Source: Thiomicrorhabdus sp965602805
GTDB lineage: Bacteria > Pseudomonadota > Gammaproteobacteria > Thiomicrospirales > Thiomicrospiraceae
Assembly: GCA_965602805.1 (NCBI GenBank)
Contig: CBFCZK010000003.1
Location: 124,001-188,000 of the forward strand
DNA length: 64,000 nucleotides
Reading direction: 5' to 3'
Shown: positions 18,578 to 27,216 of the stretch, one piece after another
Layout: the number at the start of each line of letters is the position of its first letter
Position numbering within the stretch: position 1 is the stretch's first letter
The notes under the pieces: generated by a model
What the model was told of the DNA's origin: nothing
The model's input: only the letters and a program-made list of their open reading frames with translations
Database searches by the model: none
Program-made: the position numbers and the translations under genes

Positions 18578-18611
18578 TGGTATTTACTAAACGTAAACCA
18601 GCAGTTAAAAA

Positions 18612-19802
18612 CTAGTCAAGAATTTTAGCAACAACACCTGCACCAACAGTACGCCCACCCTCACGGATAGCGAAACGCAAACCATCTGACATCGCGATAG
18701 GGTTGATTAACTCAACGACCATCTGAACGTTGTCACCAGGCATAACCATTTCTGTACCTTCTGGTAATGTACATGCACCTGTTACATCAGTTGTACGGAA
18801 GTAGAACTGTGGACGGTAACCTTGGAAGAATGGAGTGTGACGTCCACCTTCATCTTTTGATAATACATATACTTCAGCTTCGAACTTAGTATGTGGTTTA
18901 ACAGTTCCTTTATGCGCAAGAACTTGTCCACGCTCGATATCTTCACGCTTAGTACCACGTAAAAGGATACCAACGTTATCACCAGCTTCACCTTGATCAA
19001 GCAGCTTACGGAACATCTCTACACCAGTTACTGTTGTAGTTGTAGTGTCACGGATACCAACGATCTCGATCTCTTCACCAACTTTAACAACACCCGTCTC
19101 AATACGACCAGTCGCAACTGTTCCACGACCTTGGATTGAGAAGATATCTTCTACAGGCATTAGGAAGTCTTTGTCTGTTTCACGAACAGGATCTGGAATG
19201 TATGTATCCAAAGCATCAACTAGACGAGATACTGCTGGAGCACCAATTTCAGACTGGTCATCAGCGATTGCTAAAGTAGCTGAACCGATGATTACCGGAG
19301 TATCGTCACCTGGGAATTCGTACATATCAAGAAGTTCACGAACTTCCATCTCTACTAATTCTAGTAACTCTTCATCATCAACCATATCGGCTTTGTTTAG
19401 GAAAACAACGATGTATGGTACACCAACCTGACGTGAAAGAAGGATGTGCTCACGCGTCTGAGGCATTGGCCCATCAGCTGCTGAACATACTAGGATTGCA
19501 CCATCCATTTGTGCAGCACCAGTGATCATGTTCTTAACATAATCGGCGTGACCCGGGCAATCTACGTGTGCGTAGTGACGAGTCTCTGACTCATACTCAA
19601 CATGAGAAGTTGAGATCGTGATACCACGTTCTCTTTCTTCTGGTGCGTTATCGATCGATGCGAAATCTTTAACATCTCCACCGAATTTACGACCCTGTAC
19701 AATTGTTAGTGCTGCTGTAAGAGTTGTCTTACCGTGATCGACGTGACCGATAGTACCAACGTTTACGTGAAGCTTATCGCGTTCAAACTTAGCTTTTGCC
19801 AT
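18612..19802 (-). CDS. tuf: Elongation factor Tu, copy B (tRNA-tuf operon)
   Basis: The 396-residue product is identical in sequence to the EF-Tu encoded at 2126-3316 and has the same GTPase motifs. It lies behind a tRNA-Tyr/Gly/Thr cluster, the arrangement of E. coli tufB, while the other copy follows fusA as tufA does. Upstream of the ATG and downstream of the TAG the two loci have no similarity. The near identity is therefore confined to the coding sequence, as expected from ongoing gene conversion. Confidence 0.99.
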   Translation of the reverse strand: MAKAKFERDKLHVNVGTIGHVDHGKTTLTAALTIVQGRKFGGDVKDFASIDNAPEERERGITISTSHVEYESETRHYAHVDCPGHADYVKNMITGAAQMDGAILVCSAADGPMPQTREHILLSRQVGVPYIVVFLNKADMVDDEELLELVEMEVRELLDMYEFPGDDTPVIIGSATLAIADDQSEIGAPAVSRLVDALDTYIPDPVRETDKDFLMPVEDIFSIQGRGTVATGRIETGVVKVGEEIEIVGIRDTTTTTVTGVEMFRKLLDQGEAGDNVGILLRGTKREDIERGQVLAHKGTVKPHTKFEAEVYVLSKDEGGRHTPFFQGYRPQFYFRTTDVTGACTLPEGTEMVMPGDNVQMVVELINPIAMSDGLRFAIREGGRTVGAGVVAKILD

Positions 19803-19868
19803 GATGTAATCTCCTATAGTAGCAGCGACTGTTAAATACAGATCGGTGCAAATTTAATTTCTAAAATT

Positions 19869-19944
19869 TGGAGCTCTTAATCGGAATCGAACCGATGACC
19901 TCATCCTTACCATGGATGCGCTCTACCGACTGAGCTATAAGAGC
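19869..19944 (-). tRNA. tRNA-Thr (GGT anticodon)
   Basis: Minus-strand cloverleaf with acceptor GCTCTTA, D arm with AGTCGGTAGAGC, anticodon stem CATCC/GGATG and loop ATGGTAA (anticodon GGT), T loop TTCGATT and encoded CCA. Last tRNA before tuf copy B. Confidence 0.97.
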
Positions 19945-20007
19945 AAATTAAAAAGGCCCTCCCCATCAATCTGAATTAACAAACTAACAAAGAGAGCCTT
20001 TGAAATA

Positions 20008-20082
20008 TGGAGCGGGTAAGGAGAATCGAACTCCTCTCATCGGCTTGGAAGGCCGAGGTAATAGCCAATATACGATACCCGC
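20008..20082 (-). tRNA. tRNA-Gly (TCC anticodon)
   Basis: Minus-strand cloverleaf with acceptor GCGGGTA/TACCCGC, anticodon stem TCGGC/GCCGA with loop CTTCCAA (anticodon TCC), T loop TTCGATT and encoded CCA. Middle gene of the Tyr-Gly-Thr cluster. Confidence 0.97.
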
Positions 20083-20086
20083 AATT

Positions 20087-20171
20087 TGGTGGAGGGTGGT
20101 GGATTCGAACCACCGAAGGCGTAGCCAGCGGATTTACAGTCCGCCCCCTTTAGCCACTCGGGAAACCCTCC
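20087..20171 (-). tRNA. tRNA-Tyr (GTA anticodon)
   Basis: An 85-nt class II tRNA on the minus strand: acceptor GGAGGGT, a long variable arm, anticodon loop CTGTAAA (anticodon GTA), T loop TTCGAAT and encoded ACCA end. First gene of the tRNA-tuf operon. Confidence 0.97.
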
Positions 20172-20186
20172 AAATTGTGTGTGCGT

Positions 20187-20214
20187 ATTCTATAGAAGTT
20201 TTACAAACTGTCAA
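20187..20214 (-). promoter_or_regulatory. Promoter of the tRNA-tuf operon
   Basis: On the minus strand a perfect -35 TTGACA (20214-20209) and -10 TAGAAT (20192-20187) are 16 bp apart, about 15 bp before the tRNA-Tyr gene. Confidence 0.8.
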
Positions 20215-20364
20215 CAACAAATTACATAATTTTATTAAAATTCGTATTTTATTGCTTTCCGAGCTATAACCATAAAATTAAACATCTACACCAGCTCGGT
20301 TTTAAGAAAACCCTGCCACAAACTATTCGCGTATTCTAGCAACCTTTATCCTGAATACAAGCAA

Positions 20365-20707
20365 TTATTTACTCTCCTTGCTATTTGTTTTGTTCCAGCC
20401 ATCCTTAGTCTCAAAATAGTCAGCAAATTCAAATCGTTCACGACTCAATACAACCCCCATCGTAACCAACTATTGAATATCTGCTTGTGCACAAGGATTT
20501 ATAAAGAACAATACACGGCTAACGTCCTGAAAACATCATATCAACACCCATAGCCCTCACAAACCTCCAGTTACGCTCCACAAGCATAAGAGAATCCTCT
20601 CCAATATAAAGTGACCAGGCCTGGTAAAATAACCGTAAACTCACCAAGCACTTTATAATAACGATATCTCTCATAGATAAGACAGTGAAACCATGAATCC
20701 AATCCAA
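20365..20707 (-). pseudogene. Possible decayed minus-strand gene between tRNA-Tyr and bioA
   Basis: The 521-bp spacer 20172-20692 holds no clear intact gene, but the minus strand has protein-like stretches in two frames. One frame gives about 60 residues ending MGVDMMFSGR-stop (20707-20519). A second, shifted by one base, continues DVSRVLFFINPCAQADIQ-stop-LVTMGVVLSRERFEFADYFETKDGW and ends at TAA 20365. One frameshift and one in-frame TAG would join them into a protein of about 115 residues. No family was recognised. It overlaps the bioA start by a few codons and contains one copy of the ACCAGGCCTGGT palindrome. Chance ORFs remain possible. Confidence 0.3.
20614..20625. repeat. ACCAGGCCTGGT palindrome, exact copy 1
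   Basis: Perfect 12-bp palindrome upstream of bioA; first of nine exact copies in the window. Confidence 0.95.
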
Positions 20708-21994
20708 GCAAACCCGTGGGATACCCTTTTAGCATTTGACCAACAACATATTTGGCACCCTTATGCCAAAACCCCCAACCCTAATCCAGCTATTGGCGTA
20801 TCCAAAACCCAAGGCTCCGTGATTTCCCTAGCGGATGGCACTGACATTATTGATGGCATGTCTTCCTGGTGGGCAACGATTCATGGCTACAACCACCCCG
20901 CCATCACACAAGCGATGCATGAACAGATAGAACTCATGCCACATATTATGTTCGGTGGCTTAACGCACCAACCAGCGATTGAACTCGCACAACGCTTGGT
21001 TAAGCTAACACCACCAGGCCTGGTCAAAGTATTTTTCGCAGATTCTGGATCTGTGGCAATGGAAGTCGCCATTAAAATGGCTCTACAATTCTGGATAAGC
21101 AAAAACAAGCCTGAAAAGAATCGATTGTTGACGGTTAAAAATGGCTATCACGGCGATACTTTCGCCACCATGGCGATTTGCGACCCTGATAACGGCATGC
21201 ACCACATCTTCAGCCACAACCTCACCCAACACTTTTTTGCTCCAGCCCCGCAAATGGGTTTTGACATTGAATCCGATAATAGTGATATACAAGCCTTTGC
21301 AGCATTACTGAAAAAACACCATTCAACCATAGCCGCCATGACCCTTGAACCGATTGTACAAGGCGCAGGCGGCATGCGCTTTTACCGCCCTGACTACCTC
21401 AAACAAGTTAGAGAACTCTGTAATCAATACGATGTTCTATTAATAATCGATGAAATTGCGACCGGGTTTGGCCGCACCGGCAAACTGTTTGCCTGCGAAT
21501 GGGCAGACATTACACCAGATATCATCTGTGTTGGTAAAGCCTTAACGGGTGGTTACATGACACTCGCCGCCACACTTTGCACCACAGACATCAGTGAAAC
21601 AATCAGCAATGGCAATCCAGGCCTACTGATGCACGGCCCGACCTTTATGGCTAACCCCTTAGCCTGCGCCACCGCGATTGCTAGCATTGATTTACTACTG
21701 GCATCACCTTGGCAGGAAAACATCCAGCGGATTGAGCAGCACTTGCAAGCAACACTACTACCGCTTAAAAAGCTGGAAGGTGTCTCCGAAACACGTGCAT
21801 TAGGTGCGATTGGCGTAATTGAGCTGGAACGAGATGACTTAGGCCCAACAATTCAAGCCCTCGGAATTGAAAATGGCATTTGGCTAAGACCGTTTGGAAA
21901 GCTTATCTATACCATGCCCGCCTTTAACATTCCGCAACCGCAACTCGAACAGCTGACCAATGGCATAATCAAGGCGATTCAAAACGCTCTTTAG
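20693..21994 (+). CDS. bioA: Adenosylmethionine-8-amino-7-oxononanoate aminotransferase
   Basis: This PLP enzyme makes 7,8-diaminopelargonate from KAPA with S-adenosylmethionine as amino donor, the antepenultimate step of biotin synthesis. The 433-residue protein shows HIWHPYAK near the N-terminus, DGMSSWWATIHGYNHP, NGYHGDTF, EPIVQGAGGM, DEIATGFGRTGKLFACE and the PLP lysine in GKALTGGYMTL (K282). The rest of the biotin pathway is not here except bioD at 35114. The ATG at 20693 gives the family N-terminus. The palindrome ACCAGGCCTGGT occurs within the gene at 21013, encoding part of PPGLVK. Confidence 0.97.
   Translation: MNPIQANPWDTLLAFDQQHIWHPYAKTPNPNPAIGVSKTQGSVISLADGTDIIDGMSSWWATIHGYNHPAITQAMHEQIELMPHIMFGGLTHQPAIELAQRLVKLTPPGLVKVFFADSGSVAMEVAIKMALQFWISKNKPEKNRLLTVKNGYHGDTFATMAICDPDNGMHHIFSHNLTQHFFAPAPQMGFDIESDNSDIQAFAALLKKHHSTIAAMTLEPIVQGAGGMRFYRPDYLKQVRELCNQYDVLLIIDEIATGFGRTGKLFACEWADITPDIICVGKALTGGYMTLAATLCTTDISETISNGNPGLLMHGPTFMANPLACATAIASIDLLLASPWQENIQRIEQHLQATLLPLKKLEGVSETRALGAIGVIELERDDLGPTIQALGIENGIWLRPFGKLIYTMPAFNIPQPQLEQLTNGIIKAIQNAL
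21013..21024. repeat. ACCAGGCCTGGT palindrome, exact copy 2 (inside bioA)
   Basis: Exact copy within the bioA reading frame, where it is read in the frame giving Pro-Gly-Leu-Val. Confidence 0.95.
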
Positions 21995-22135
21995 ACCAGA
22001 AGGCTAACCCGTAAATAAATTCACAACCTCAACAAGCCACAATAAATCACAGAAGAGTTGACTCAAAACATAAACACCCTAAAATGAATTGCGTACATAA
22101 ACGTACCCTATAAAAACGATTGAGGAGAGATTTTA

Positions 22136-22528
22136 GTGAACTACTTTTTAGATGGTATCAAAAACTATGCAACCTTTAGTGGACGAGCTACCCGCCAGCA
22201 ATATTGGATGTTTTATCTGTTTTACATTATTTTTTACATCCTACTCAGTGTACTGGATGGCGTCATTGGCACATACAGTGAATCAACAGGGACTGGACTA
22301 CTCTCAACCATATTCAGCCTGGGACTATTAATTCCATCTATCGCGATTCTAGCAAGACGACTACACGACATTGGGCGAACTGGCTGGTGGATATTACTCA
22401 TTTTCATCCCATTGATTGGTGCAATTGTACTCTTAATATTTACTTTATTAGACAGCGAGAAAGGTGAAAATAAGTACGGTGAGAGTTTAAAGTACCCAAA
22501 TACTGAGGTTGCTAACACAATCGTTTAA
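22136..22528 (+). CDS. DUF805 family inner-membrane protein (first of two)
   Basis: The 130-residue protein has the DUF805 pattern: N-terminal YFLDGIKNYATFSGRATRQQYW, three to four hydrophobic helices, ARRLHDIGRTGWW between helices, and a C-terminal GENKYG motif. The family is small, widespread and of unknown function. The start is GTG (22136), eight bases after GAGGAGA. The adjacent gene at 22814 is a close paralogue, so this is a tandem duplication. A terminator at 22558-22596 follows. Confidence 0.9.
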   Translation: MNYFLDGIKNYATFSGRATRQQYWMFYLFYIIFYILLSVLDGVIGTYSESTGTGLLSTIFSLGLLIPSIAILARRLHDIGRTGWWILLIFIPLIGAIVLLIFTLLDSEKGENKYGESLKYPNTEVANTIV

Positions 22529-22557
22529 CCTCTATATTTACAACGATCTTACCCAGA

Positions 22558-22596
22558 AACGCCAGCCTATTAAGCCACAATACGCTGGCGTTTTTA
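22558..22596 (+). terminator. Terminator after the first DUF805 gene
   Basis: Stem ACGCCAGC / GCTGGCGT with a 17-base loop followed by TTTTTATT. Confidence 0.8.
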
Positions 22597-22613
22597 TTGA
22601 CCCTTTCAAAACA

Positions 22614-22664
22614 ACCAGGCCTGGCATGTCCTGCGGCCTTATAAAATCATGTGAGCGCAGGGTT
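22614..22664. repeat. Composite interspersed repeat, copy 1 (palindrome-ended)
   Basis: Starts with ACCAGGCCTGGC (one change from the palindrome) and continues ATGTCCTGCGGCCTTATAAAA..ATGTGAGCGCAGGG. The reverse complement matches the sequence at 31941-32029 almost base for base, so these are two copies of one dispersed element of about 50 bp. It lies between the two DUF805 genes and has no coding potential. Confidence 0.8.
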
Positions 22665-22813
22665 AATTAAAACTCACTTTACATAATGTCTTAACTAAAG
22701 CATTAATGATTCAGAACACCTCAAATTTCAAACAACTTATATGCCTACTTATGCACACTTAATCGTACAATAGAAAACACGTCCTACCTCCTTCTTAAAA
22801 AGAAACTAAAACC

Positions 22814-23197
22814 ATGAATCATTTTTTAGATGCTTTAAAAAACTACGTGACCTTTACCGGCCGTGCCACTCGCCAACAGTACTGGATGTATATTCTGTTT
22901 TATATACTTTTCTACTTTCTCACTGTCATGCTCGACATCCAACTAGGCCAGTTTGATCAAGAGAGTATGACGGGGTTCATCAGTACCATCTATACCTTTG
23001 GCTTATTACTGCCGACCATTGCCATACTCGCCAGACGTTTACATGACATTGGTCGCAGTAGCTGGTGGATTCTACTGATTCTAATCCCATTGGTAGGCTC
23101 TTTGATTATTCTGATTATGACGTTAATGGACAGTAAGAAGGGCGAAAATGAATATGGCGAGAGTTTGAAATACCCGAACGCACCAAGCGGTGATTAA
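22814..23197 (+). CDS. DUF805 family inner-membrane protein (second of two)
   Basis: The 127-residue product is highly similar to the product of the preceding gene (NHFLDALKNYVTFTGRATRQQYWM, ILARRLHDIGRSSWW, KKGENEYGESLKYPN) and has the same membrane topology. Divergence is greatest in the loop after the second helix. Function unknown. It is convergent with the methyltransferase gene; the 116-bp spacer contains a palindrome copy at 23280. Confidence 0.9.
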   Translation: MNHFLDALKNYVTFTGRATRQQYWMYILFYILFYFLTVMLDIQLGQFDQESMTGFISTIYTFGLLLPTIAILARRLHDIGRSSWWILLILIPLVGSLIILIMTLMDSKKGENEYGESLKYPNAPSGD

Positions 23198-23279
23198 CGA
23201 AGACTTAATCAGCGTAAAGCTTCCAAAACCTTCGTAATCCTTAATATGCAACAGGCTGTTTATACAAAAAAACAGAGTG

Positions 23280-23291
23280 ACCAGGCCTGGT
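23280..23291. repeat. ACCAGGCCTGGT palindrome, exact copy 3
   Basis: Exact copy between the convergent DUF805 and methyltransferase genes, extended by TG/CA to TGACCAGGCCTGGTCA. Confidence 0.95.
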
Positions 23292-23313
23292 CAATCTAAA
23301 TTCGAGACAGTTA

Positions 23314-24021
23314 TCAAAGTAGACTAATCGATTCAGCGATTGATTTATAGCTCGGTTTATACGCCACAGCACATACAGAACCCACTGGAAAACCTGCTCT
23401 GGATTCAATGCGAATATTATCAAACCCCGCCAACTCTAACAAAGACTCAACCTCTTCGATACTATAGCGTGCAAAAATGGCCGGATGTAACTGCATCGTT
23501 TCAATCTGTTCGCCAGTGCGAAAGCCCATGACAAACTTGCCACCCGGCTTTAACACTCTGAGAATCTCTTTTAAATGTGGCTCGGGTGGTTGCCAAAAAT
23601 AGAGGGTATTGGCGCAAGTGATTTGATCAAAAAATGAATTCTCCAATGGCAAATTGTCACTAGAGGCTTCAATTAAAGATAGTTGTGCGGAGTTAATGAA
23701 TGACTGGTTATGTAATGTGGCTTGTTGCAACATGAGAGGGGAAAAATCCACCCCAGTAAACTGGGCTGAAGGGGTTTGGCGACACAGATGGGATAATAAG
23801 TCACCTGGACCAAAACCGATTTCTAAGACTTGTTCATTGGCCTGAACGGCCATCAGCTCAAGAACAAACTGATTTAAATCAGCATTGCCTTTAACAAACA
23901 TCGGCTGGAGAATATTTTTGCCCAACCAGCCAGAAGGTTTTCTGGATTGTAACGCCAGTTTCTCTTCAGAAACTAACGTTTTTACCAACATTACCTTTAA
24001 CATAAAGATATTAAAGGCCAT
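23314..24021 (-). CDS. Class I SAM-dependent methyltransferase
   Basis: The 235-residue protein has a Rossmann-type methyltransferase core. Motif I is VLEIGFGPGDLLSHL (residues about 65-79), motif II is FTGVDFSPLML, and the post-II region is FFDQITCANTLYFWQ. It ends with LRVLKPGGKFVMGF, as in the Methyltransf_11 group (UbiE-like and related). Substrate unknown. The ATG at 24021 has AGGGGG just upstream. It is the last gene of the minus-strand run that begins with rpe. Confidence 0.85.
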   Translation of the reverse strand: MAFNIFMLKVMLVKTLVSEEKLALQSRKPSGWLGKNILQPMFVKGNADLNQFVLELMAVQANEQVLEIGFGPGDLLSHLCRQTPSAQFTGVDFSPLMLQQATLHNQSFINSAQLSLIEASSDNLPLENSFFDQITCANTLYFWQPPEPHLKEILRVLKPGGKFVMGFRTGEQIETMQLHPAIFARYSIEEVESLLELAGFDNIRIESRAGFPVGSVCAVAYKPSYKSIAESISLL

Positions 24022-24076
24022 TTAGCCCCCTTCATTAATTGTTTATTAAAAGAAAGATGCCGCGAGAAAAGAGTTA

Positions 24077-24493
24077 TTAAGCTTCAATAATCTCATAGTC
24101 ATGCGTCATTTCAGCGCTTTTCTCTAACATTTTAGAGACGGAACAATACTTCTCCGCAGACAGACTCACGGCGCGACTGACCTTCTTCTCATTCAACTCC
24201 GTCCCCGTGACTTTAAAATGCAGATGGATTTTCGTATAGATTGCAGGAATGCCGTCGGCACGTTCAGAGGTAATTTCCATATGGCAATCTTTGACGTCTT
24301 GCTTACCTTTTTCCAGCATCATCATCACATCAATGCCCGAACAGCCCCCTAAGCCCATCAACAACAGCTCCATCGGACGAGAGCCACGATCTTCGCCACC
24401 AACTTCTTTAGACGCATCCATCATCACCTTGTGACCTGTTGATGAAGTTGCTTCAAATGCTTTTTTACCTTTCCAATCAATCTTAATCGTCAT
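24077..24493 (-). CDS. OsmC family peroxiredoxin-like protein
   Basis: The 138-residue protein has the OsmC fold signatures: an N-terminal beta region, then MELLLMGLGGCSGIDVMMML with the first cysteine (residue about 51) and SAEKYCSVSKML with the second (about 116). Members reduce organic hydroperoxides using these two cysteines. The YhfA-like subgroup, which this resembles in length and in the MELLLMGLGGCSG segment, has no firm role. A clean GGAG precedes the ATG. Confidence 0.9.
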   Translation of the reverse strand: MTIKIDWKGKKAFEATSSTGHKVMMDASKEVGGEDRGSRPMELLLMGLGGCSGIDVMMMLEKGKQDVKDCHMEITSERADGIPAIYTKIHLHFKVTGTELNEKKVSRAVSLSAEKYCSVSKMLEKSAEMTHDYEIIEA

Positions 24494-24504
24494 ATTTATA
24501 ACTC

Positions 24505-26544
24505 CTATTTCATTCTTCTTATAATCGCTTCAATCGAGAAGTAGAGCACAATCAAAATCATTGCGCCAAACACCACTTCCACTTCAACCAGTGCAGGAAT
24601 CTCTGCACCAGTCTCTTCGATAATGTCGAACATATCACTAAAGGCTGTCACTGAAAGCAGTATCCCCATAAAACCGACTACCGCATCAAAACGCTGGCTT
24701 GATTTTTCGCTTAATTGGTCTAATGCGTTAGAGATTTGCACACGTAAGAAACGCGTGGTTTCTTGTGACTCTTTCATGGTCTCTTGTAGAGACTCTCGCT
24801 CCTGATTCACACCCACTGCATCGAATAACTGCTGAACAAAACGGCCATGATCAGGAAAACGCATTAAGCCACCCGTATCCATCAAATGAATCAGATCTCT
24901 AACCTCTAGATTCAGCAAGTGTAACTGCTTAACTCTTCTACGGTACTCTTTCTCTTGTTGACGCAGCTCATAACGTGACTTATTATCAATGTCTTCATCA
25001 TCATGGTATTCCAGCTGAATGCTGCGTACATTATCAAATAACATTTTACCCAGCTGCTGCATATAGTAACGCGCACCTGTGGCGACTAAAACATTCTCTA
25101 ACGCCTGGTCTGTCACCCAGTTTGGTTGATCCAATTGCGCAATCAATGCATAAGAACCATCCGCCTGCACCCAATCATCAGAGTGATACAAATCCGTGGC
25201 TATATTGGTAATACCGTCATGCGGCGTTTGCACTCGCCAGTTTTCAAAGGCACTGCGCACTTCACGGGGTGGAACCTTTAAGCCCATCCAATCTTGATGC
25301 TGTTCTAACTCCGGAAAGGTCAAAATCCTACCAGGCCTGCTCGAATCTTCTACCGTTTCAATTAACAGAGTGTTATTCACATACTCACTGACACTGTAAA
25401 TTAAATTAGAGCCTTTACCTAACCAGTCATCAATCGAACTAAACACATGCTGAGCAATATTTTTTAAATACAACAGGCCAGGCTGTTCCGCCCAAGTAAT
25501 CTCTTCATCTAAGGCGTTTTCTAATGCTAGGTTAGTCATGTGTCGAATGGCGTTGATATCCATGCCATCGAGTTCACACTCAAAATGCAACTGCATCAAA
25601 CCCAAGCTGTTAAAGCGCAAACTTAAATCGTAGGTTAAACCCTGATCTCGAAAGGTAGGTAAACTCACTTGTGGAAGATCAAATTGCCAAACATGAAACT
25701 GTCGATCTGATGAGAGGTCAGACAAAATATCAGGTGGCTCTGGCTCATAGAAGTTTTGAGTATGCAGTTGTGCCATCAAACCCTTACGTATCTTTGGATC
25801 TTCCAGTGCGGTAATCAAACACTCAACCTGCATTGAATTGACCGTGGCGTAATAGGTAGAAACTAAACGACCATCTGTTACCAATAACTTACTTGGATTA
25901 ACGGGTTTTAAATAGGCTAATGAACATAGGTGTGCTTTCAGAACCGAAGCATAAATCTTTAACGCTTTGGTCGCGATATAAGCCGTTTGCAGAACATCCT
26001 CTGTCTGCAACCACTCTTGTTCTGTAATCTGCACACCAGAATCGCGTTTGGCTAAAACCGTCGTTAAATGCAAAATCGCTTTAATATAGGTGATTTCGTG
26101 CTGCAAGGCCTCATGACAGTCTGGTTGCTCAGCAATAACCGCCAAGGCTTTTTCGCAAGAACGCTGTGTATATTCAAAGTGGTTATTATGCATACCACGA
26201 TCTTCATCCACCAACATCACCGCCACACGCGCCTTTAATAGCACACTATTTTCAGGCTGAAGTGCGCTATCCTGCATGGCGTTTAATTGCGAAACACCCC
26301 ACTCAAAGATATGATCCGCCAGTGTAAACTCGTAACTCTGCTCGATCTTTAAACGGGCGGTAAAGTAGGCGTACCAAAAGGCCGCAAGTTTTTGCTCGTC
26401 ACTTTTAAGCTGTGACGCCATCTCATCAAACTGCGTAACATCTTTAAAAACCAGCTTACAGCCTAAGCTTGAAACCAAAGCTTGGCGTCCAGCCTCAAAC
26501 GCTTCATCAGCATCAAACCCTATCGCAACTTGATTAACGTCCAT
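24505..26544 (-). CDS. Large unknown protein with two C-terminal membrane helices
   Basis: I do not recognise this 679-residue protein. It has an alpha-helical N-terminal half (residues about 1-250, possibly TPR-like) and a mixed region to about 500. A charged long-helix/coiled-coil segment (about 510-610, RQQEKEYRRRVKQLH and later heptad-like repeats) comes next. Two hydrophobic helices close it (about 620-640 and 653-675), ending RRMK. A large soluble domain, a long helix and two terminal helices recall CorA-type transporters, but no GMN motif is present. It starts inside the last 11 bases of the GNAT gene, so it is probably co-translated. The near-palindrome ACCAGGCCTGCT occurs inside the gene at 25330. 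Confidence 0.8.
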   Translation of the reverse strand: MDVNQVAIGFDADEAFEAGRQALVSSLGCKLVFKDVTQFDEMASQLKSDEQKLAAFWYAYFTARLKIEQSYEFTLADHIFEWGVSQLNAMQDSALQPENSVLLKARVAVMLVDEDRGMHNNHFEYTQRSCEKALAVIAEQPDCHEALQHEITYIKAILHLTTVLAKRDSGVQITEQEWLQTEDVLQTAYIATKALKIYASVLKAHLCSLAYLKPVNPSKLLVTDGRLVSTYYATVNSMQVECLITALEDPKIRKGLMAQLHTQNFYEPEPPDILSDLSSDRQFHVWQFDLPQVSLPTFRDQGLTYDLSLRFNSLGLMQLHFECELDGMDINAIRHMTNLALENALDEEITWAEQPGLLYLKNIAQHVFSSIDDWLGKGSNLIYSVSEYVNNTLLIETVEDSSRPGRILTFPELEQHQDWMGLKVPPREVRSAFENWRVQTPHDGITNIATDLYHSDDWVQADGSYALIAQLDQPNWVTDQALENVLVATGARYYMQQLGKMLFDNVRSIQLEYHDDEDIDNKSRYELRQQEKEYRRRVKQLHLLNLEVRDLIHLMDTGGLMRFPDHGRFVQQLFDAVGVNQERESLQETMKESQETTRFLRVQISNALDQLSEKSSQRFDAVVGFMGILLSVTAFSDMFDIIEETGAEIPALVEVEVVFGAMILIVLYFSIEAIIRRMK

Positions 26545-27193
26545 GTTTTACCTTATTTAAAGAAAATGTAGAATGTGGATAACTTTGAATAACGGCCATT
26601 TGATTCACATATCGCACGTCCGATTCTGCAATGCCGTAACCCGTTAACAGAACATCAGAGATAAAAGATTTAACCACCAGTTTTGGAATCGCCTCAATAC
26701 TATCAAACACCTGAACAAATAACCCCATCTTTTCACTGCCAGAACTATAGAACTCAGGGATACGATAATCCAAGTCCAGGCGTACAAATCCCAACTTATT
26801 ATAAAACGACCAAAGCTTTGGACTCGCCTCTAACCAGAAATAGGGCTTCTCTTTAGAAAGATGGGTTTGCAGCTGTTGATTAACCAACTGCCTCGCTAGC
26901 CCTAAGCCTTCATAATCGGGAGCGGTCGCCAAATAAGCCAGTAGCGTTGAAGAGCCGTAAGATTCCAACAGGGTAAAACCTGCCCACTGGTGTGAAACGG
27001 GTTCAAGCAAACCCACAATAATGGATTCATCTTGCTGTAAGCATTTTGCAATGGCTGGCAGGGGTGCCAGCTCTTGATAAGGGAAACGAGAACGATACAG
27101 TCGAGCCCAACTGCGAAACAGAAACTGACCAGGCCTGGTTAGCTTAACTGTTTGAAGTGCCTGTAATTTAGAAGAACGTTTAATCGAAATCAT
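26534..27193 (-). CDS. GNAT family N-acetyltransferase
   Basis: The 219-residue protein shows the acetyl-CoA-binding motif A of GNAT enzymes (AYLATAPDYEGLGLARQLVNQQL, residues about 85-107) followed by the C-terminal motif B (SFYNKLGFVRLDLDYR). The substrate cannot be read from sequence. It lies between trpC and the 679-residue unknown, overlapping the latter. The palindrome ACCAGGCCTGGT at 27128 lies in its N-terminal coding part, read as Thr-Arg-Pro-Gly. Confidence 0.85.
   Translation of the reverse strand: MISIKRSSKLQALQTVKLTRPGQFLFRSWARLYRSRFPYQELAPLPAIAKCLQQDESIIVGLLEPVSHQWAGFTLLESYGSSTLLAYLATAPDYEGLGLARQLVNQQLQTHLSKEKPYFWLEASPKLWSFYNKLGFVRLDLDYRIPEFYSSGSEKMGLFVQVFDSIEAIPKLVVKSFISDVLLTGYGIAESDVRYVNQMAVIQSYPHSTFSLNKVKHGR
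27128..27139. repeat. ACCAGGCCTGGT palindrome, exact copy 4 (inside the GNAT gene)
   Basis: Exact copy read in frame as TRPG near residue 20 of the acetyltransferase. Confidence 0.95.
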
Positions 27194-27216
27194 TAATCAG
27201 GCTCACTAACTTATAA

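Noticed and set aside
2126..19802. The two tuf genes as a sequence-assembly duplication
   Set aside because: Flanking genes, promoters and terminators differ completely and match the normal fusA-tuf and tRNA-tuf contexts.
23241..23423. A 60-codon minus-strand frame after the methyltransferase gene
   Set aside because: It overlaps the methyltransferase 3' end in another frame and contains a palindrome copy; no ribosome site or family.
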